A stretch of 64,000 nt of DNA from Microbispora corallina (GCF_016863035.1 NZ_BOOC01000005.1:397669-461668); one strand, 5' to 3'; counted from the first letter of the stretch, positions 47,547-57,047 are shown. Made by a program: numbers and translations. Notes: generated from the letters alone by a model not told the origin.

Positions 47547-48320
47547 ATGGGGGTATCGGAAGGGCCGTCCGGAGCCGCGGACGGCGCCGGCGCGGACGGG
47601 GACGCACCCGCGAGCGGCCGCACGGCGGCCGAGCACGCGGCGGCCGAGAACGCACCGGCCGAGCAGGTCGCGGCCGGGCACACGACCGCCGGTCACTCGG
47701 CGGGTGATGACGAGCGCGGGCCGGACGGCCGGCCGGCCGGCGAGCTGATCGCCGCCGCCCTGGCCGACACGGACCCCGACGGGCCGCGCCGGTGGCAGGC
47801 GATCACCACGCTGCAGGGGCGCGGCGACCTGGAGACGTTCATGGTGGCCCGGCGGCTGTGCGCGAGCGACGCGGCCGCGGAGCGCATCCTGGGCGCCGAC
47901 ATCCTCGGCGAGCTGGGCCGCGACCGCCCCTTCGCCGACCGTACGCTGCCCGTGCTCCGCTACCTGGCGGCCAGCGAGGACGATCCCCGGGTGCTCTACT
48001 CGGTGCTGATCGCCTTCGGCCACCTGCGCGACCGGCGGGCCCTGCCGTCGGTCATCGAGCTGGCCGCGCACGAGCATCCCACCGTCCGGTACGGCGTGGC
48101 CTACGCGCTCCCCCACGTCCTCGGGCGCCCGCCCGACCCGTCCGGGCTGGCCGCCCTGCGCCGCCTCGCGGCCGACGAGGACGAGGACGTCGCCGACTGG
48201 GCGTCCCTCGGCCTGTCTCTGAGCGGCCTGACCTCCGATCGGCCGTCGCGCGTCGAGGCGACCGGCTCAGCCGCGAGCGGCGAGATCGATGACCTCGGGG
48301 GGCAGGTCCTCGATTCGTGA
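47547..48320 (+). CDS. HEAT-repeat protein
   Basis: A 257-residue protein. The first 60 residues are Ala/Gly/Asp/His-rich and disordered. The rest consists of HEAT-like helical pairs: AERILGADILGELGRDRPFA, VLYSVLIAFGHLRDRRALPS, TVRYGVAYALPHVLGRPPD. Such proteins serve as scaffolds. The ATG lies 7 nt after TATCGT, suggesting a leaderless mRNA. The last 54 bases overlap the end of the converging Nudix gene, so the tail SAASGEIDDLGGQVLDS may be non-critical. Confidence 0.85.
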   Translation: MGVSEGPSGAADGAGADGDAPASGRTAAEHAAAENAPAEQVAAGHTTAGHSAGDDERGPDGRPAGELIAAALADTDPDGPRRWQAITTLQGRGDLETFMVARRLCASDAAAERILGADILGELGRDRPFADRTLPVLRYLAASEDDPRVLYSVLIAFGHLRDRRALPSVIELAAHEHPTVRYGVAYALPHVLGRPPDPSGLAALRRLAADEDEDVADWASLGLSLSGLTSDRPSRVEATGSAASGEIDDLGGQVLDS

Positions 48321-48914
48321 GCGGTCCCAGGGCCGCTCGAACCCGGCGGCCGTCAGCACGCCGTCGAGCACCCCGGCCGTGAACCCCCACACCAGCAGCC
48401 CGCGCACGCGGAACGCGACGGACGGGGCGATCCCCCGGGGGTGCCGGAGCCGCAACCGGTTGGCCGGGTCCACCAGCTCGGCGACCGGGATCCGCTCGAC
48501 CGTCTCGACCTCGTCCGGCGAGGCGGCGTGGACCGCGCACGGCGTGTGCCACCAGGCGAGCACGGGGGTCACCCGGTTGTCGCTGCGCCAGACGTACAGC
48601 TCCGGCATCGTGCCGACAACCTCGACGCCGCTCGGGTCGAGCCCGGTCTCCTCCTTGGCCTCGCGCAGCGCCGCCGCCACCGGGCCGGCGTCGTCGGGGT
48701 CGACCCCTCCGCCGGGGAACGCGGGCTGGCCGGCGTGCACCCGGCCCTTCGAGCTGCGCTGGATCAGCAGGATGTCGGGGCCCTCCGGCCCTTCGCCGAA
48801 CAGCAGGAGCACCGCCGCCTGACGGCCGGTGCCGTCCGCGGGAGGGCGCAGGGCCGTCGGCACCGGGCTGTGGGCGGCCTTCGCCGCCAGCTCCGTCAAC
48901 CAGGCGGGAGCCAA
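48267..48914 (-). CDS. Nudix hydrolase, coenzyme A pyrophosphatase-like
   Basis: A 215-residue Nudix protein. The Nudix box is GGGVDPDDAGPVAAALREAK followed by EETGLD, and the upstream RSSKGRVHAGQPAFPGG is the UPF0035/CoA-pyrophosphatase signature. It therefore probably cleaves CoA or its oxidised forms. The start is TTG at 48914, chosen because GGAGG lies 6 nt upstream. Equivalent to Rv3672c. It overlaps the HEAT gene by 54 bp in convergent orientation. Confidence 0.92.
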   Translation of the reverse strand: MAPAWLTELAAKAAHSPVPTALRPPADGTGRQAAVLLLFGEGPEGPDILLIQRSSKGRVHAGQPAFPGGGVDPDDAGPVAAALREAKEETGLDPSGVEVVGTMPELYVWRSDNRVTPVLAWWHTPCAVHAASPDEVETVERIPVAELVDPANRLRLRHPRGIAPSVAFRVRGLLVWGFTAGVLDGVLTAAGFERPWDRSRIEDLPPEVIDLAARG

Positions 48915-48985
48915 CGTCCACCTCCATGCGTAAAACGGCGGTCACGCGTGCCGTACAACCACGGGAACACGCGGGGGCTTCCCGA

Positions 48986-49726
48986 TCAGGAGAACGGGCC
49001 CGGCCTGACCAGCTTGGCGGCCTCGTCCGGGTCGGTGGGCCCGGTGCCGTACGACGGGCAGAGGGCGGCGAGCGGGCACACGCCGCAGGCGGGCCTGCGG
49101 GCGTGGCAGATGCGGCGGCCGTGCCAGATCAGGCGGTGGGAGAGCATCGTCCACTCGGACTTCGGGATGAGCTCGCCGACCTCGTGCTCGATCTTCACCG
49201 GGTCGGTCTCGGTGGTCCATCCGAACCGCTTCGTCAGCCGCTGGAAGTGGGTGTCGACCGTGATGCCGGGGACGTCGAAGGCGTTGCCGAGCACGACGTT
49301 GGCCGTCTTGCGCCCGACGCCGGGCAGCTTGACGAGGTCGCCCAGCCTGCCCGGCACCTCACCCTTGTGCCGCTCGCATAGGGCCTGCGCCATTCCCATG
49401 ATGCTGTTGGCCTTCGCCCGGAAGAACCCGGTGGACTTGATGATCTCTTCCAGCTCGGCGCGGTCGGCGGCGGCGTAGTCGGCGGCCGTGCGGTACTTCG
49501 CGAACAGCACCGGCGTGACCATGTTCACGCGCTTGTCGGTGCACTGCGCCGACAGGATCGTGGCGACGAGCAACTCCAGCGGGTTGCCGAAGTCGAGCTC
49601 GCAGTGGGCGTCGGGGTAGGTCTCGGCGAGGATCCGGTTGATCCGCCGCGCCCGCCGGACCAGACCCAGGCGGGTCTCCGGCGCGCGCCGACGGGCCGGC
49701 CCGGGTGCAGCCGTGTTCGTCGCCAT
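48986..49726 (-). CDS. nth: Endonuclease III
   Basis: A 246-residue base-excision repair glycosylase/AP lyase removing oxidised pyrimidines. The helix-hairpin-helix [20 protein letters not shown] holds the catalytic Lys, with Asp in [10 protein letters not shown]. The C-terminal [4Fe-4S] cluster has the four Cys in [17 protein letters not shown]. The start is ATG at 49726. Equivalent to Rv3674c. Confidence 0.96.
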   Translation of the reverse strand: MATNTAAPGPARRRAPETRLGLVRRARRINRILAETYPDAHCELDFGNPLELLVATILSAQCTDKRVNMVTPVLFAKYRTAADYAAADRAELEEIIKSTGFFRAKANSIMGMAQALCERHKGEVPGRLGDLVKLPGVGRKTANVVLGNAFDVPGITVDTHFQRLTKRFGWTTETDPVKIEHEVGELIPKSEWTMLSHRLIWHGRRICHARRPACGVCPLAALCPSYGTGPTDPDEAAKLVRPGPFS

Positions 49727-50058
49727 GCCGCAAGCGTAGGGCCTCGCATGGGCTGCATCCCGCCGAACCGGTGGGGATATGGTCTCCTGCCCGATACTCC
49801 GTGAAATGCGATGACGTCCACGGATCGACCTTTTTGTCCGTACAATTCGGCCGGGGGATCCCATGACCGGCGACTCCGGGTCGGGTCCGTGAAAGGGCTC
49901 GGATAGGTTTTCGCCAGAATTGTGGAGATCCGCCGGGCACGGCCGACGGGCGCCAGCCGGGACCCGCATCCGACGAGACCGCGTGAGGCTCCGAGGATGG
50001 CGTGGGTCACAATGGCTGCACGGAGCCGGCGACCGAGCGCGACCATGAGGGAGGCACC
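49727..50058. promoter_or_regulatory. Divergent promoter region of nth and crp
   Basis: A 332-bp gap. It holds the promoters of both genes. I found no convincing Crp palindrome (TGTGA-N6-TCACA) and no long repeats. The half site GGTCACA at 50007-50013 is a weak candidate. Strongest AT-rich part is around 49820-49850. Confidence 0.4.
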
Positions 50059-50739
50059 GTGAGCACCGAAGACGTACTGAGTAAGGCGCCCCTGTTCTCC
50101 GCGCTCGACCGCGAGAGCGCCGCGGCCCTGCGAACCAGCATCACCGAGGTCGAGCTCCCCAAGGGCCGCACCCTCTTCAGTGAGAACGAGACGGGCGACC
50201 GGCTCTACGTGGTGCTCGAAGGCAAGATCAAGCTGGCCCGGACCGCGCCCGACGGCCGGGAGAACCTGCTCAGCGTGCTCGGCCCCGGCGAGATGTTCGG
50301 CGAGCTCTCGTTGTTCGACCCGCGCCCCCGTACGGCGTCCGCGATCGCGCTGACCGACGTGCGGCTGGCCGGGCTCGGCCACGACGACCTGCGGCCGTGG
50401 CTGACCGGACGCCCGGAGGTCGCCCTCCACCTGTTGCGCGCGCTGGCCCAGCGGCTGCGCCGCACTAACGACGTGCTGGCGGACCTGGTCTTCACCGACG
50501 TGCCGGGCCGCGTGGCCAAGCAGCTGCTCGACCTGGCCGACCGGTTCGGCCAGAAGACCGACGACGGCATCCGCGTCCACCACGACCTGACCCAGGAGGA
50601 GCTGGCCCAGCTCGTGGGCGCGTCGCGGGAGACGGTCAACAAGGCGCTCGCCGACTTCGCCCAGCGCGGCTGGCTGCGCATCGAGGCCAAGGCCGTCGTG
50701 ATCATGGACAGGGAGCGGCTCTACAACCGCTCCCGCTAG
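50059..50739 (+). CDS. crp: Crp/Fnr-family global regulator
   Basis: A 226-residue Crp-like regulator, equivalent to Rv3676. The cyclic-nucleotide-binding domain (about 1-130) includes [20 protein letters not shown] and [20 protein letters not shown], which carries the phosphate-binding cassette Glu and Arg. The DNA-binding domain holds [20 protein letters not shown]. So cAMP is a likely ligand. There are no N-terminal Cys, which excludes an Fnr type. The GTG has GGGAGG upstream. Its stop converges on that of the MBL gene with a 4-bp overlap. Confidence 0.95.
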   Translation: MSTEDVLSKAPLFSALDRESAAALRTSITEVELPKGRTLFSENETGDRLYVVLEGKIKLARTAPDGRENLLSVLGPGEMFGELSLFDPRPRTASAIALTDVRLAGLGHDDLRPWLTGRPEVALHLLRALAQRLRRTNDVLADLVFTDVPGRVAKQLLDLADRFGQKTDDGIRVHHDLTQEELAQLVGASRETVNKALADFAQRGWLRIEAKAVVIMDRERLYNRSR

Positions 50740-51527
50740 AGCGTCTTCAGGTAGTTGAGCTGGGCCGCGACGGACATCTCGGCCGCCGGCCACAGCGACC
50801 TGTCGACCTCGGCGTAGACCATCTCGACGATCTCCCGGGCGTCCCGGGCGCCCTGCCGGATGGCCTCGCGGATCTGGTCCAGCCGCTCGCGCCGGTGCGC
50901 GATGTAGGCGTCGAGGACGCCGATCGGGTCGGGCAGGACCGGCCCGTGGCCGGGCAGCAAAGCCTCGGCCTCCAGGATCTCGGCGCCCTGCCGCAGCCGG
51001 TCGAGGCTGCGCAGGTAGTCGCCCAGGTCGCCGTCCGGGGCGATCACCGTGGTCCCGCGGCCGAGCACGGTGTCGCCGGTGAGCATGGCCCGGTCCCCGG
51101 GCAGCCAGAAGCACAGCGAGTCGGACGAGTGCCCGGGCGTGGCCACCACCCGTACCTCGGTGCCGCCCGCCGTCAGGACGTCCCCGTCGCCGAGGCCCTC
51201 CTCGCCCAGGCGGTGGCGCGGGTCGAGCGCCCGGACCGGCGCGCCGGTCATCGCGGCGAACGACGCGGCGCCCTCGCTGTGGTCGGGATGCCCGTGGGTC
51301 AGCAGCACGGCCGTCACCCGGCGTTCGGACACCCGCTCGGCGACCCGCTTGAGGTGCCCCTCGTCGTCCGGGCCGGGGTCCACCACGATGACGTCCTCGG
51401 AGGTGCCGAGGATCCAGGTGTTGGTGCCGTCGAGCGTCATCGGGGAGGGGTTCGGGGCCAGGACGGCGACCGCCGAGGCCGTGCCCGAGCCGTCCGGCCC
51501 GTCCACCGGGATGCGCAGACCGCTCAT
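50736..51527 (-). CDS. Metallo-beta-lactamase-fold hydrolase
   Basis: A 263-residue MBL-fold enzyme of the glyoxalase II/LACTB2 type. Metal ligands are in LLTHGHPDHSEGA (HxHxDH), VATPGHSSDSLCFW and MLTGDTVLG, plus a late His in LLPGHGPVLPDP. A C-terminal helical region of about 60 residues (RRERLDQIREAIRQGARDAR) resembles LACTB2. Equivalent to Rv3677c. The ATG overlaps the Nudix gene stop (ATGA). Confidence 0.92.
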   Translation of the reverse strand: MSGLRIPVDGPDGSGTASAVAVLAPNPSPMTLDGTNTWILGTSEDVIVVDPGPDDEGHLKRVAERVSERRVTAVLLTHGHPDHSEGAASFAAMTGAPVRALDPRHRLGEEGLGDGDVLTAGGTEVRVVATPGHSSDSLCFWLPGDRAMLTGDTVLGRGTTVIAPDGDLGDYLRSLDRLRQGAEILEAEALLPGHGPVLPDPIGVLDAYIAHRRERLDQIREAIRQGARDAREIVEMVYAEVDRSLWPAAEMSVAAQLNYLKTL

Positions 51528-52387
51528 GGCGTCGCCTCCCGCGTCGCCAGGCCGCCGAGCGTGCGACGGTAGTCGAGGCCCGGGACCATGAGGACGATCT
51601 GCCCGTCGACCTCGACGGGCGCGGGCAGGACTGTGGTGATCTCGCGGTCGGAGGCGAACACGTCGCCGATCGTCTCGAACGTCGCCATCTCGGTCAACGT
51701 GTGGAACGTCGGCGGCATCAGCACGACCTCCCCGGCCCGGGCCCGGGTGAGGGCGTCTGCGGGCCTCAGCCAGGCGACACGGTCGGCCTCGCCGCCGACG
51801 TCGCGGGTGCGCTGACCCGGCGGCAGCGCCGCCACGAAGAACCGGGTGTCGAAGCGCCTGGTCTCCACGACCGGGGTGATCCAGTGGGCCCAGGCCTTCA
51901 GTAGGTCGGAGCGCAGGACGAGGCCCCGCCGGTCGAGGAACTCGGCGAACGAGAGCGTACGGGCGATCAGCGCGAGCCGGTCGGCCTCCCAGTCGTCGCC
52001 GGTCGTGTCGTCCACCACGGTGTCGTCGTCGCGCCCGGCCAGGAGCACGCCCGACTCCTCGAAGGTCTCCCGTACGGCGGCGCAGACCAGGCCGCGGGCG
52101 GTGCCCTCGTCGGCGTGCAGGGCCTCCCCCCACTCCGCCGGGGAGGGACCGGCCCAGGCGACCGCGTGGTCGGTGTCGCGGGGGTCGACCGAACCGCCGG
52201 GGAAGACGTGGGCGCCCGCCGCGAAGGCCATCGTCGGCTTGCGCTTCAGGAGGTAGACCTCCAGCCCCGCCGGGTCGTCGCGCAGCAGCACCACGGTCGC
52301 GGCGTCGCGGGCGGGGACGGGCGCGAGGCGGCCCGCGAGGATCTCCCGCGCCCGCCTGCCGAAGTCGCCCGGCAACGGAACCCCCAT
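51524..52387 (-). CDS. Nudix-type hydrolase
   Basis: A 287-residue Nudix-superfamily protein. The domain begins with AATVVLLRDDPAGLEVYLLK, and the Nudix box is stretched: HVFPGGSVDPRDTD, then AVRETFEESGVLLAG. The Nudix Glu cluster is present in RETFEESG. It is coupled to the MBL hydrolase gene downstream. ATG at 52387 has GGAGGG 4 nt upstream. The substrate is not evident. Confidence 0.88.
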   Translation of the reverse strand: MGVPLPGDFGRRAREILAGRLAPVPARDAATVVLLRDDPAGLEVYLLKRKPTMAFAAGAHVFPGGSVDPRDTDHAVAWAGPSPAEWGEALHADEGTARGLVCAAVRETFEESGVLLAGRDDDTVVDDTTGDDWEADRLALIARTLSFAEFLDRRGLVLRSDLLKAWAHWITPVVETRRFDTRFFVAALPPGQRTRDVGGEADRVAWLRPADALTRARAGEVVLMPPTFHTLTEMATFETIGDVFASDREITTVLPAPVEVDGQIVLMVPGLDYRRTLGGLATREATP

Positions 52388-52474
52388 GCGGCCCTCCAAC
52401 CAGAACAAGAATCGGTTTCGAGCCTCATGGTCCCCCACCCGACCGGGTGCGGCAAACATCCTGGCGGCGCGGCC

Positions 52475-52569
52475 GGGAGCGGAGGCCGTCGCACCCCGCT
52501 GCCGGGGGACGGAAGCCCGTCGCACCCTCGCTGCCGGGGAGCGGAGGCCGTCGGGCCCTCGCTCCCCGG
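52475..52569. repeat. Three ~31-bp imperfect direct repeats
   Basis: Three tandem copies of a unit of about 31 bp (52475-52503, 52504-52535, 52536-52569), each containing GCGGAGGCCGTCG- or GACGGAAGCCCGTCG-like and a CCCTCGCTGCC-like half. They lie in the 190-bp gap between RidA and the Nudix gene, within the transcribed direction of both. Possible processing or attenuation site. Confidence 0.6.
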
Positions 52570-52577
52570 CGCCACGG

Positions 52578-53039
52578 TCATCGGACCTCGGCGACGACTT
52601 CCACCTCGACCGGGGCGTCCAGGGGGAGGACGGCCACGCCGACCGCGCTCCTGGCGTGCCGGCCCGCCTCCCCGAACACCTCGCCGAGCAGCTCACTCGC
52701 GCCGTTCACGACCTGGGGCTGGCCGGTGAAGTCAGGGGCGCTGGCGACGAAGCCGACGACCTTGACGATCCGCACGACGCGCGACAGGTCGCCCACCACC
52801 GACCGGATGGCGGCGATCGCGTTGAGCGCGCAGACGCGCGCCTGCTCCTTCGCCTCCTCGGGGGAGACGGCGGCGCCGACCTTGCCCGTGACCAGGAGCT
52901 TGCCGTCCACCATCGGGAGCTGGCCCGAGGTGTACACGTGGTCGCCGGTCCTGAGGGCGGGGACGTAGGCGGCCAGCGGCGGGACGACCTCGGGCAGCGT
53001 CAGCCCGAGGTCCGCGATGCGCTCCTCCGGCGAGGCCAT
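52578..53039 (-). CDS. RidA-family protein
   Basis: A 153-residue YjgF/RidA/UK114 protein that removes reactive enamine/imine intermediates. Conserved parts are DHVYTSGQLPMVDGKLL, CALNAIAAIRSVVGD and RSAVGVAVLPLDAPVEVEVV. The Arg expected for carboxylate binding is not in the usual RxxxxxxxLP position (ARSAVGVAVLPL keeps Arg), so it is likely retained. The ATG at 53039 overlaps the stop of the DUF4177 gene (TGATG). Equivalent to Rv3678c. Confidence 0.92.
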   Translation of the reverse strand: MASPEERIADLGLTLPEVVPPLAAYVPALRTGDHVYTSGQLPMVDGKLLVTGKVGAAVSPEEAKEQARVCALNAIAAIRSVVGDLSRVVRIVKVVGFVASAPDFTGQPQVVNGASELLGEVFGEAGRHARSAVGVAVLPLDAPVEVEVVAEVR

Positions 53040-53191
53040 CACTTGGGCCGCTTCATGTAGGCGACGAGCTGCTCGGGGTTGGGCCCCGGCACGACGGAGA
53101 CGAGCTCCCAGCCGTCCTCACCCCAGTTGTCCAGGATCTGCTTCGTCGCGTGCGTGAGCAGCGGCACGGTGACGTATTCCCACTTGGTCAT
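53039..53191 (-). CDS. DUF4177 small protein
   Basis: A 50-residue gene read directly from the DNA: ATG 53191, TGA 53039-53041. The product begins MTKWEYVTVPLL and contains NWGEDGWELVSVVPG, the DUF4177 hallmark. It ends YMKRPK. Function unknown, but the family is widely present in actinomycetes, here placed before RidA, matching Rv3678A. The stop overlaps the RidA start. Confidence 0.88.
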   Translation of the reverse strand: MTKWEYVTVPLLTHATKQILDNWGEDGWELVSVVPGPNPEQLVAYMKRPK

Positions 53192-53210
53192 GGGCAAAGG
53201 CTATCGACCC

Positions 53211-54173
53211 CTACCCCTCGGCGCCGCCCGCCGGGCGGTTCGCCGCGGGCGACGCGTCCGGCGCGCGGAACGGGACGTCGGCGGGGGCCACGGCCGGGGG
53301 CACGGCGGGATCCGGCGCGCCGGCCGCCGCGTCGATCGCGGGAAGCTCGTCGAGCGCCTCCTCGACCGGCTCGGGCTCCTCGGCGGGCGCGGGCGCCGGC
53401 TGCTCGGCCGCGGGCGCCATCTTGTCGAAGAACCGCAGCAGCTCCACCGGGAGCGGCATGACCAGCGTGCTGTTCTTCTCGGCCGCGACCTCGACGACCG
53501 TCTGCAGCATGCGCAGTTGCAGCGCCGCCGGGTCGGACGACATCTGCCGGGCGGCGGCCGCGAGCCGCTTGGACGCCTGGAACTCGCCGTCCGCGGTGAT
53601 GATGCGCGCCCGCCGCTCCCGCTCGGCCTCGGCCTGCCGGGACATCGACCGCTTCATGCCCTCAGGCAGGGCCACGTCCTTGATCTCGACCCGCTCGATC
53701 CGGATGCCCCAAGGCCCCTCGGTCGGCTCGTCGATCACGGCCTTCAGCTGGGCGTTCAGCGTGTCCCTGTCGGACAGGAGCTGGTCGAGCTCCGACTGCC
53801 CGATCACCGACCGCAGCGACGTCTGGGCCACCTGGGAGACCGCGAACAGGTAGTTCTGGACGTTGACGACCGCCTTGATGGGGTCGATCACCCGGAAGTA
53901 GACCACCGCGTCGACGCGGACGGACACGTTGTCGCGGGTGATGCCCTCCTGCGCGGGCACCCCCAGCGTGATGATCTGCATGTTGACTTTTTGCATCCGG
54001 TCGACGATCGGGACGATCAGATGCAACCCGGGCCCCCGGACCTCCGACTGGATGCGGCCCAGCCGGAAGACGATCCCCGTCTCGTACTGCTGCACCACGC
54101 GGACGCCCCGCGCGATCGCGACGAGCAGGAAGAAGCCCACGACGGCGATGAACGCTAACAGCACCGACTCCAC
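53211..54173 (-). CDS. SPFH/band 7 protein (slipin)
   Basis: A 320-residue membrane-attached protein. One N-terminal helix (LLAFIAVVGFFLLVAIARGV) is followed by the SPFH domain (VQQYETGIVFRLGRIQSEVR; SVRVDAVVYFRVIDPIKAVV; NVQNYLFAVSQVAQTSLRSV) and a helical region with EAERERRARIITADGE. The C-terminal 60 residues are Pro/Ala/Glu-rich. Slipins form membrane microdomain scaffolds. No NfeD partner is adjacent. GTG at 54173 has AAGGAGGT 7 nt upstream. Confidence 0.93.
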   Translation of the reverse strand: MESVLLAFIAVVGFFLLVAIARGVRVVQQYETGIVFRLGRIQSEVRGPGLHLIVPIVDRMQKVNMQIITLGVPAQEGITRDNVSVRVDAVVYFRVIDPIKAVVNVQNYLFAVSQVAQTSLRSVIGQSELDQLLSDRDTLNAQLKAVIDEPTEGPWGIRIERVEIKDVALPEGMKRSMSRQAEAERERRARIITADGEFQASKRLAAAARQMSSDPAALQLRMLQTVVEVAAEKNSTLVMPLPVELLRFFDKMAPAAEQPAPAPAEEPEPVEEALDELPAIDAAAGAPDPAVPPAVAPADVPFRAPDASPAANRPAGGAEG

Positions 54174-54414
54174 GGCCGGCACCTCCTTCGAGATGGCAGG
54201 GCCACGCGCCCATAGGCGAACCCTTACCCAATCGACGCTCGACCCGTACCGCAAGGTTCCGGTGGGGACGACCGGCGCGAATCGCCATGTAACCGTTGGG
54301 TAGCCTTCCAAGCGTGAGCGAACGGAGCAGCGACGACGCGACCGGGCGTACGCCGTCCCGGGCGGCGGCGCGCGCTCGCGGGGTACGTCCGGGGAGGCGG
54401 CCGGAGGAGGCACA

Positions 54415-55452
54415 GTGGGCGAGCGCGGGTTCGTGAGCGCGGCCGAGGGCGGCGCGCGCGACACCGACTGGGACGGCGTCCGGCTGCACATCGTCAGCGG
54501 CAAGGGCGGCACCGGCAAGACCACGGTGGCCGCGGCCCTGGCGCTCGCACTGGCGGCGGGCGGCCGCAAGGTCCTCCTCGTGGAGGTCGAGGGCCGCCAG
54601 GGCATCGCGCAGGTCTTCGACCTGCCCCCGCTGCCGTACGAGGAGCGGAAGGTGGCGGTCGCGCCCGGCGGCGGGGACGTCTACGCGCTGGCCATCGACC
54701 CCGAAGAGGCCATGCTCGACTACCTCGAGATGTTCTACGGCATGAAGCGCATGGGCAAGGCCCTCACCCGGATGGGCGTGGTCGACTTCGCCACCACAAT
54801 CGCCCCCGGCCTGCGCGACGTGCTGGTCACCGGCAAGACCAGCGAGGCCGTGCGGCGCCGCGACAAGTCGGGCGGCAGGACGTACGACGCGGTCGTGATG
54901 GACGCACCGCCCACCGGCCGGATCGCCCGCTTCCTCAACGTCTTCGACGAGGTGGCCGGCCTCGCCCGGGTCGGCCCGGTGAAGAACCACGCCGACCTGG
55001 TGCGCGGGGTCCTGTCGTCCCCCGAGACCGCGGTGCACTTCGTCACCCTGCTGGAGGAGATGCCGGTCCAGGAGACCCTCGACGGCATCGCCGAGCTCCG
55101 CGAGACGCGGCTGCCGGTCGGCGGGGTCTTCGTGAACATGGTCCGGGCGGAGGGGCTGCCGGGGCCGGTGCTCGACGCGGCCTACGACGGCCGGTTCGAC
55201 CCGGCCGAGCTGGCGCTCGGGCTGAAGGCCGCCGGGCTGGCGGACGGCGCCGCCGACGCGTCCGCGATCGCCGAGGCGCTGGCCGAGGAGGTCCGCGAGC
55301 ACGCCCGGCGCACCGAGCTGGAGAAGCGCGAGCGCTCGGAGCTGGAGTCGGCGCTCGTGCCGCTCTACGACCTCCCGCTGCTGCCCGACGGCGCCGACCT
55401 CGCCGGGCTCTACGAGCTGGCCGACGCCCTCCGCGCCCAGGGCGCGGCATGA
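54415..55452 (+). CDS. ArsA/Get3-like ATPase, first of a pair
   Basis: A 345-residue deviant-Walker A ATPase (HIVSGKGGTGKTTVAAALAL; VMDAPPTGRIARFL for the switch II). Equivalent to Rv3679, half of a heterodimeric Get3-like complex in mycobacteria. No arsenic genes are adjacent. The GTG at 54415 has GGAGGAGG 6 nt upstream. The next gene encodes the second subunit. Confidence 0.92.
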   Translation: MGERGFVSAAEGGARDTDWDGVRLHIVSGKGGTGKTTVAAALALALAAGGRKVLLVEVEGRQGIAQVFDLPPLPYEERKVAVAPGGGDVYALAIDPEEAMLDYLEMFYGMKRMGKALTRMGVVDFATTIAPGLRDVLVTGKTSEAVRRRDKSGGRTYDAVVMDAPPTGRIARFLNVFDEVAGLARVGPVKNHADLVRGVLSSPETAVHFVTLLEEMPVQETLDGIAELRETRLPVGGVFVNMVRAEGLPGPVLDAAYDGRFDPAELALGLKAAGLADGAADASAIAEALAEEVREHARRTELEKRERSELESALVPLYDLPLLPDGADLAGLYELADALRAQGAA

Positions 55453-55507
55453 CCGGCCCCGGGACGGGCCGGCCCCGTACGCCGTACCGCCGTCGAGAGG
55501 CACAGTC

Positions 55508-56650
55508 GTGAGCAGGACAGCACCCGCGCTGGACGTCGACGCGATCCTGGACGACCCGAACACGCGGATCATCGTCTGCTGCGGGTCGGGCGGGGTGGGC
55601 AAGACCACGACGGCCGCGGCCCTCGGGCTGCGCGCCGCCGAACGCGGACGGTCGGTCGTGGTGCTCACGGTGGACCCCGCCAAGCGGCTGGCCCAGGCCA
55701 TGGGCCTCACCGAGCTGGACAACACCCCGCGCCGCGTCGCCGGAGTCGGCGACGCGGAGTCGCCGGACGGCGGCGAGCTGCACGCGATGATGCTCGACAT
55801 GAAGCGGACCTTCGACGAGATCATCGAGGCACACGCCGACCCGGACCGGGCGCAGCAGATCCTGACGAACCCCTTCTACGCGTCGCTGTCGTCGAGCTTC
55901 TCCGGCACGCAGGAGTACATGGCGATGGAGAAGCTGGGCCAGCTCCGCCGGTCCAACGACTGGGACCTGATCGTGGTCGACACACCGCCGTCCCGGTCGG
56001 CGCTCGACTTCCTCGACGCCCCCGAGCGGCTCGGGCGCTTCCTCGACGGCAGGCTGATCCGCTTCCTCACCGCGCCCGCGAAGGCCGGCGGGCGCAGCGC
56101 CTTCCGCCTGCTCAACGCCGGGTTCGGGATGGTCGCCGGCATCCTCACCAAGGTGATCGGCGCCCAGGTGCTGCGGGACATCCAGATGTTCGTGTCCGCG
56201 CTCGACGCGGTCTTCGGCGGGTTCCGCCAGCGGGCCGAGCAGACGTACCAGCTGCTGCAGGCGCCGGGGACGGCGTTCCTCGTGGTCGCCGCGCCGGAGC
56301 GCGACGCGATGCGGGAGGCGTCCTACTTCGTCGAACGGCTGGCCGACGAGCGGATGCCGCTGGCGGGGCTCGTGGTCAACCGGGTGCACACCTCGCCCGC
56401 GCCGGAGCTGTCGGCCGCCCGCAGCCTCGCGGCGGCGGAGGACCTCGATTCCCGGGGCGAGCACGACCTGACCGCGGCCGTGCTCCGCCTGCACGCGGGA
56501 CGGATGCAGCTCGGGGCCCGCGAACGCCGGCAGCGGGACCACTTCACGTCGGCCCACCCGACGGTGCCGATCGCCCAGGTTCCGGCGATGCCGGAGGACG
56601 TGCACGATCTGGCGGGGCTCCGCCAGATCGGGCAGCTGCTGGCGTCGTAG
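55508..56650 (+). CDS. ArsA/Get3-like ATPase, second of a pair
   Basis: A 380-residue relative of the previous protein (IIVCCGSGGVGKTTTAAALG; VVDTPPSRSALDFLDAPERL). Equivalent to Rv3680, predicted to pair with the first protein. The Walker A has Ser in place of the first Lys (GSGGVGKTT), so it departs from the KGGxGKT form, while the second Lys is kept. The complex may handle membrane-targeted proteins or have a metabolic role. GTG at 55508 with GAGAGGCA upstream. Confidence 0.92.
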   Translation: MSRTAPALDVDAILDDPNTRIIVCCGSGGVGKTTTAAALGLRAAERGRSVVVLTVDPAKRLAQAMGLTELDNTPRRVAGVGDAESPDGGELHAMMLDMKRTFDEIIEAHADPDRAQQILTNPFYASLSSSFSGTQEYMAMEKLGQLRRSNDWDLIVVDTPPSRSALDFLDAPERLGRFLDGRLIRFLTAPAKAGGRSAFRLLNAGFGMVAGILTKVIGAQVLRDIQMFVSALDAVFGGFRQRAEQTYQLLQAPGTAFLVVAAPERDAMREASYFVERLADERMPLAGLVVNRVHTSPAPELSAARSLAAAEDLDSRGEHDLTAAVLRLHAGRMQLGARERRQRDHFTSAHPTVPIAQVPAMPEDVHDLAGLRQIGQLLAS

Positions 56651-56750
56651 ACCGGCCGCGGTGAGCGCCTCGCCATTGGGGCGCCGGGGCCGGGTGGAGG
56701 TGGGAGGAATCGGAGGCCGCCCCGGGGTAGGGGGCGACGTCCCGCCGGGC

Positions 56751-57047
56751 TCAGCCGGCGATCAACTCGTTCGTGCGCTCGTACTCTTCCTTGGCCGACT
56801 CGAGCAGGTCGCGCCAGGAATCCACATCCGGCCGGCGCCTCAGCAGCGCGCGGCGCTCCCTTTCCGTCATGCCGCCCCACACGCCGAACTCGATTCGGTT
56901 GTCCAGCGCGTCGGCCAGGCATTCGGTACGGACAGGGCATCCCCGGCAGATGAGCTTCGCCCGGTTCTGTGCGGCGCCCTGTACGAAGAGCGCGTCAGGA
57001 TCCGCACCTCGGCAGGCGGCACGGGAGGTCCAATCCGTGATCCACAT
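56751..57047 (-). CDS. whiB4: WhiB-family iron-sulphur regulator (WhiB4-like)
   Basis: A 98-residue WhiB protein. The four Cys ligands are seen in RAACRGADPD, CRGCPVRTEC (three Cys), followed by the GVWGG turn and an Arg-rich helix (TERERRALLRRRP). WhiB proteins bind a [4Fe-4S] cluster and sense redox or nitric oxide. Position next to the ArsA-like genes and the class A PBP matches Rv3681c (WhiB4). ATG at 57047 is preferred; AGGGGAG lies 11 nt upstream. Confidence 0.93.
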   Translation of the reverse strand: MWITDWTSRAACRGADPDALFVQGAAQNRAKLICRGCPVRTECLADALDNRIEFGVWGGMTERERRALLRRRPDVDSWRDLLESAKEEYERTNELIAG

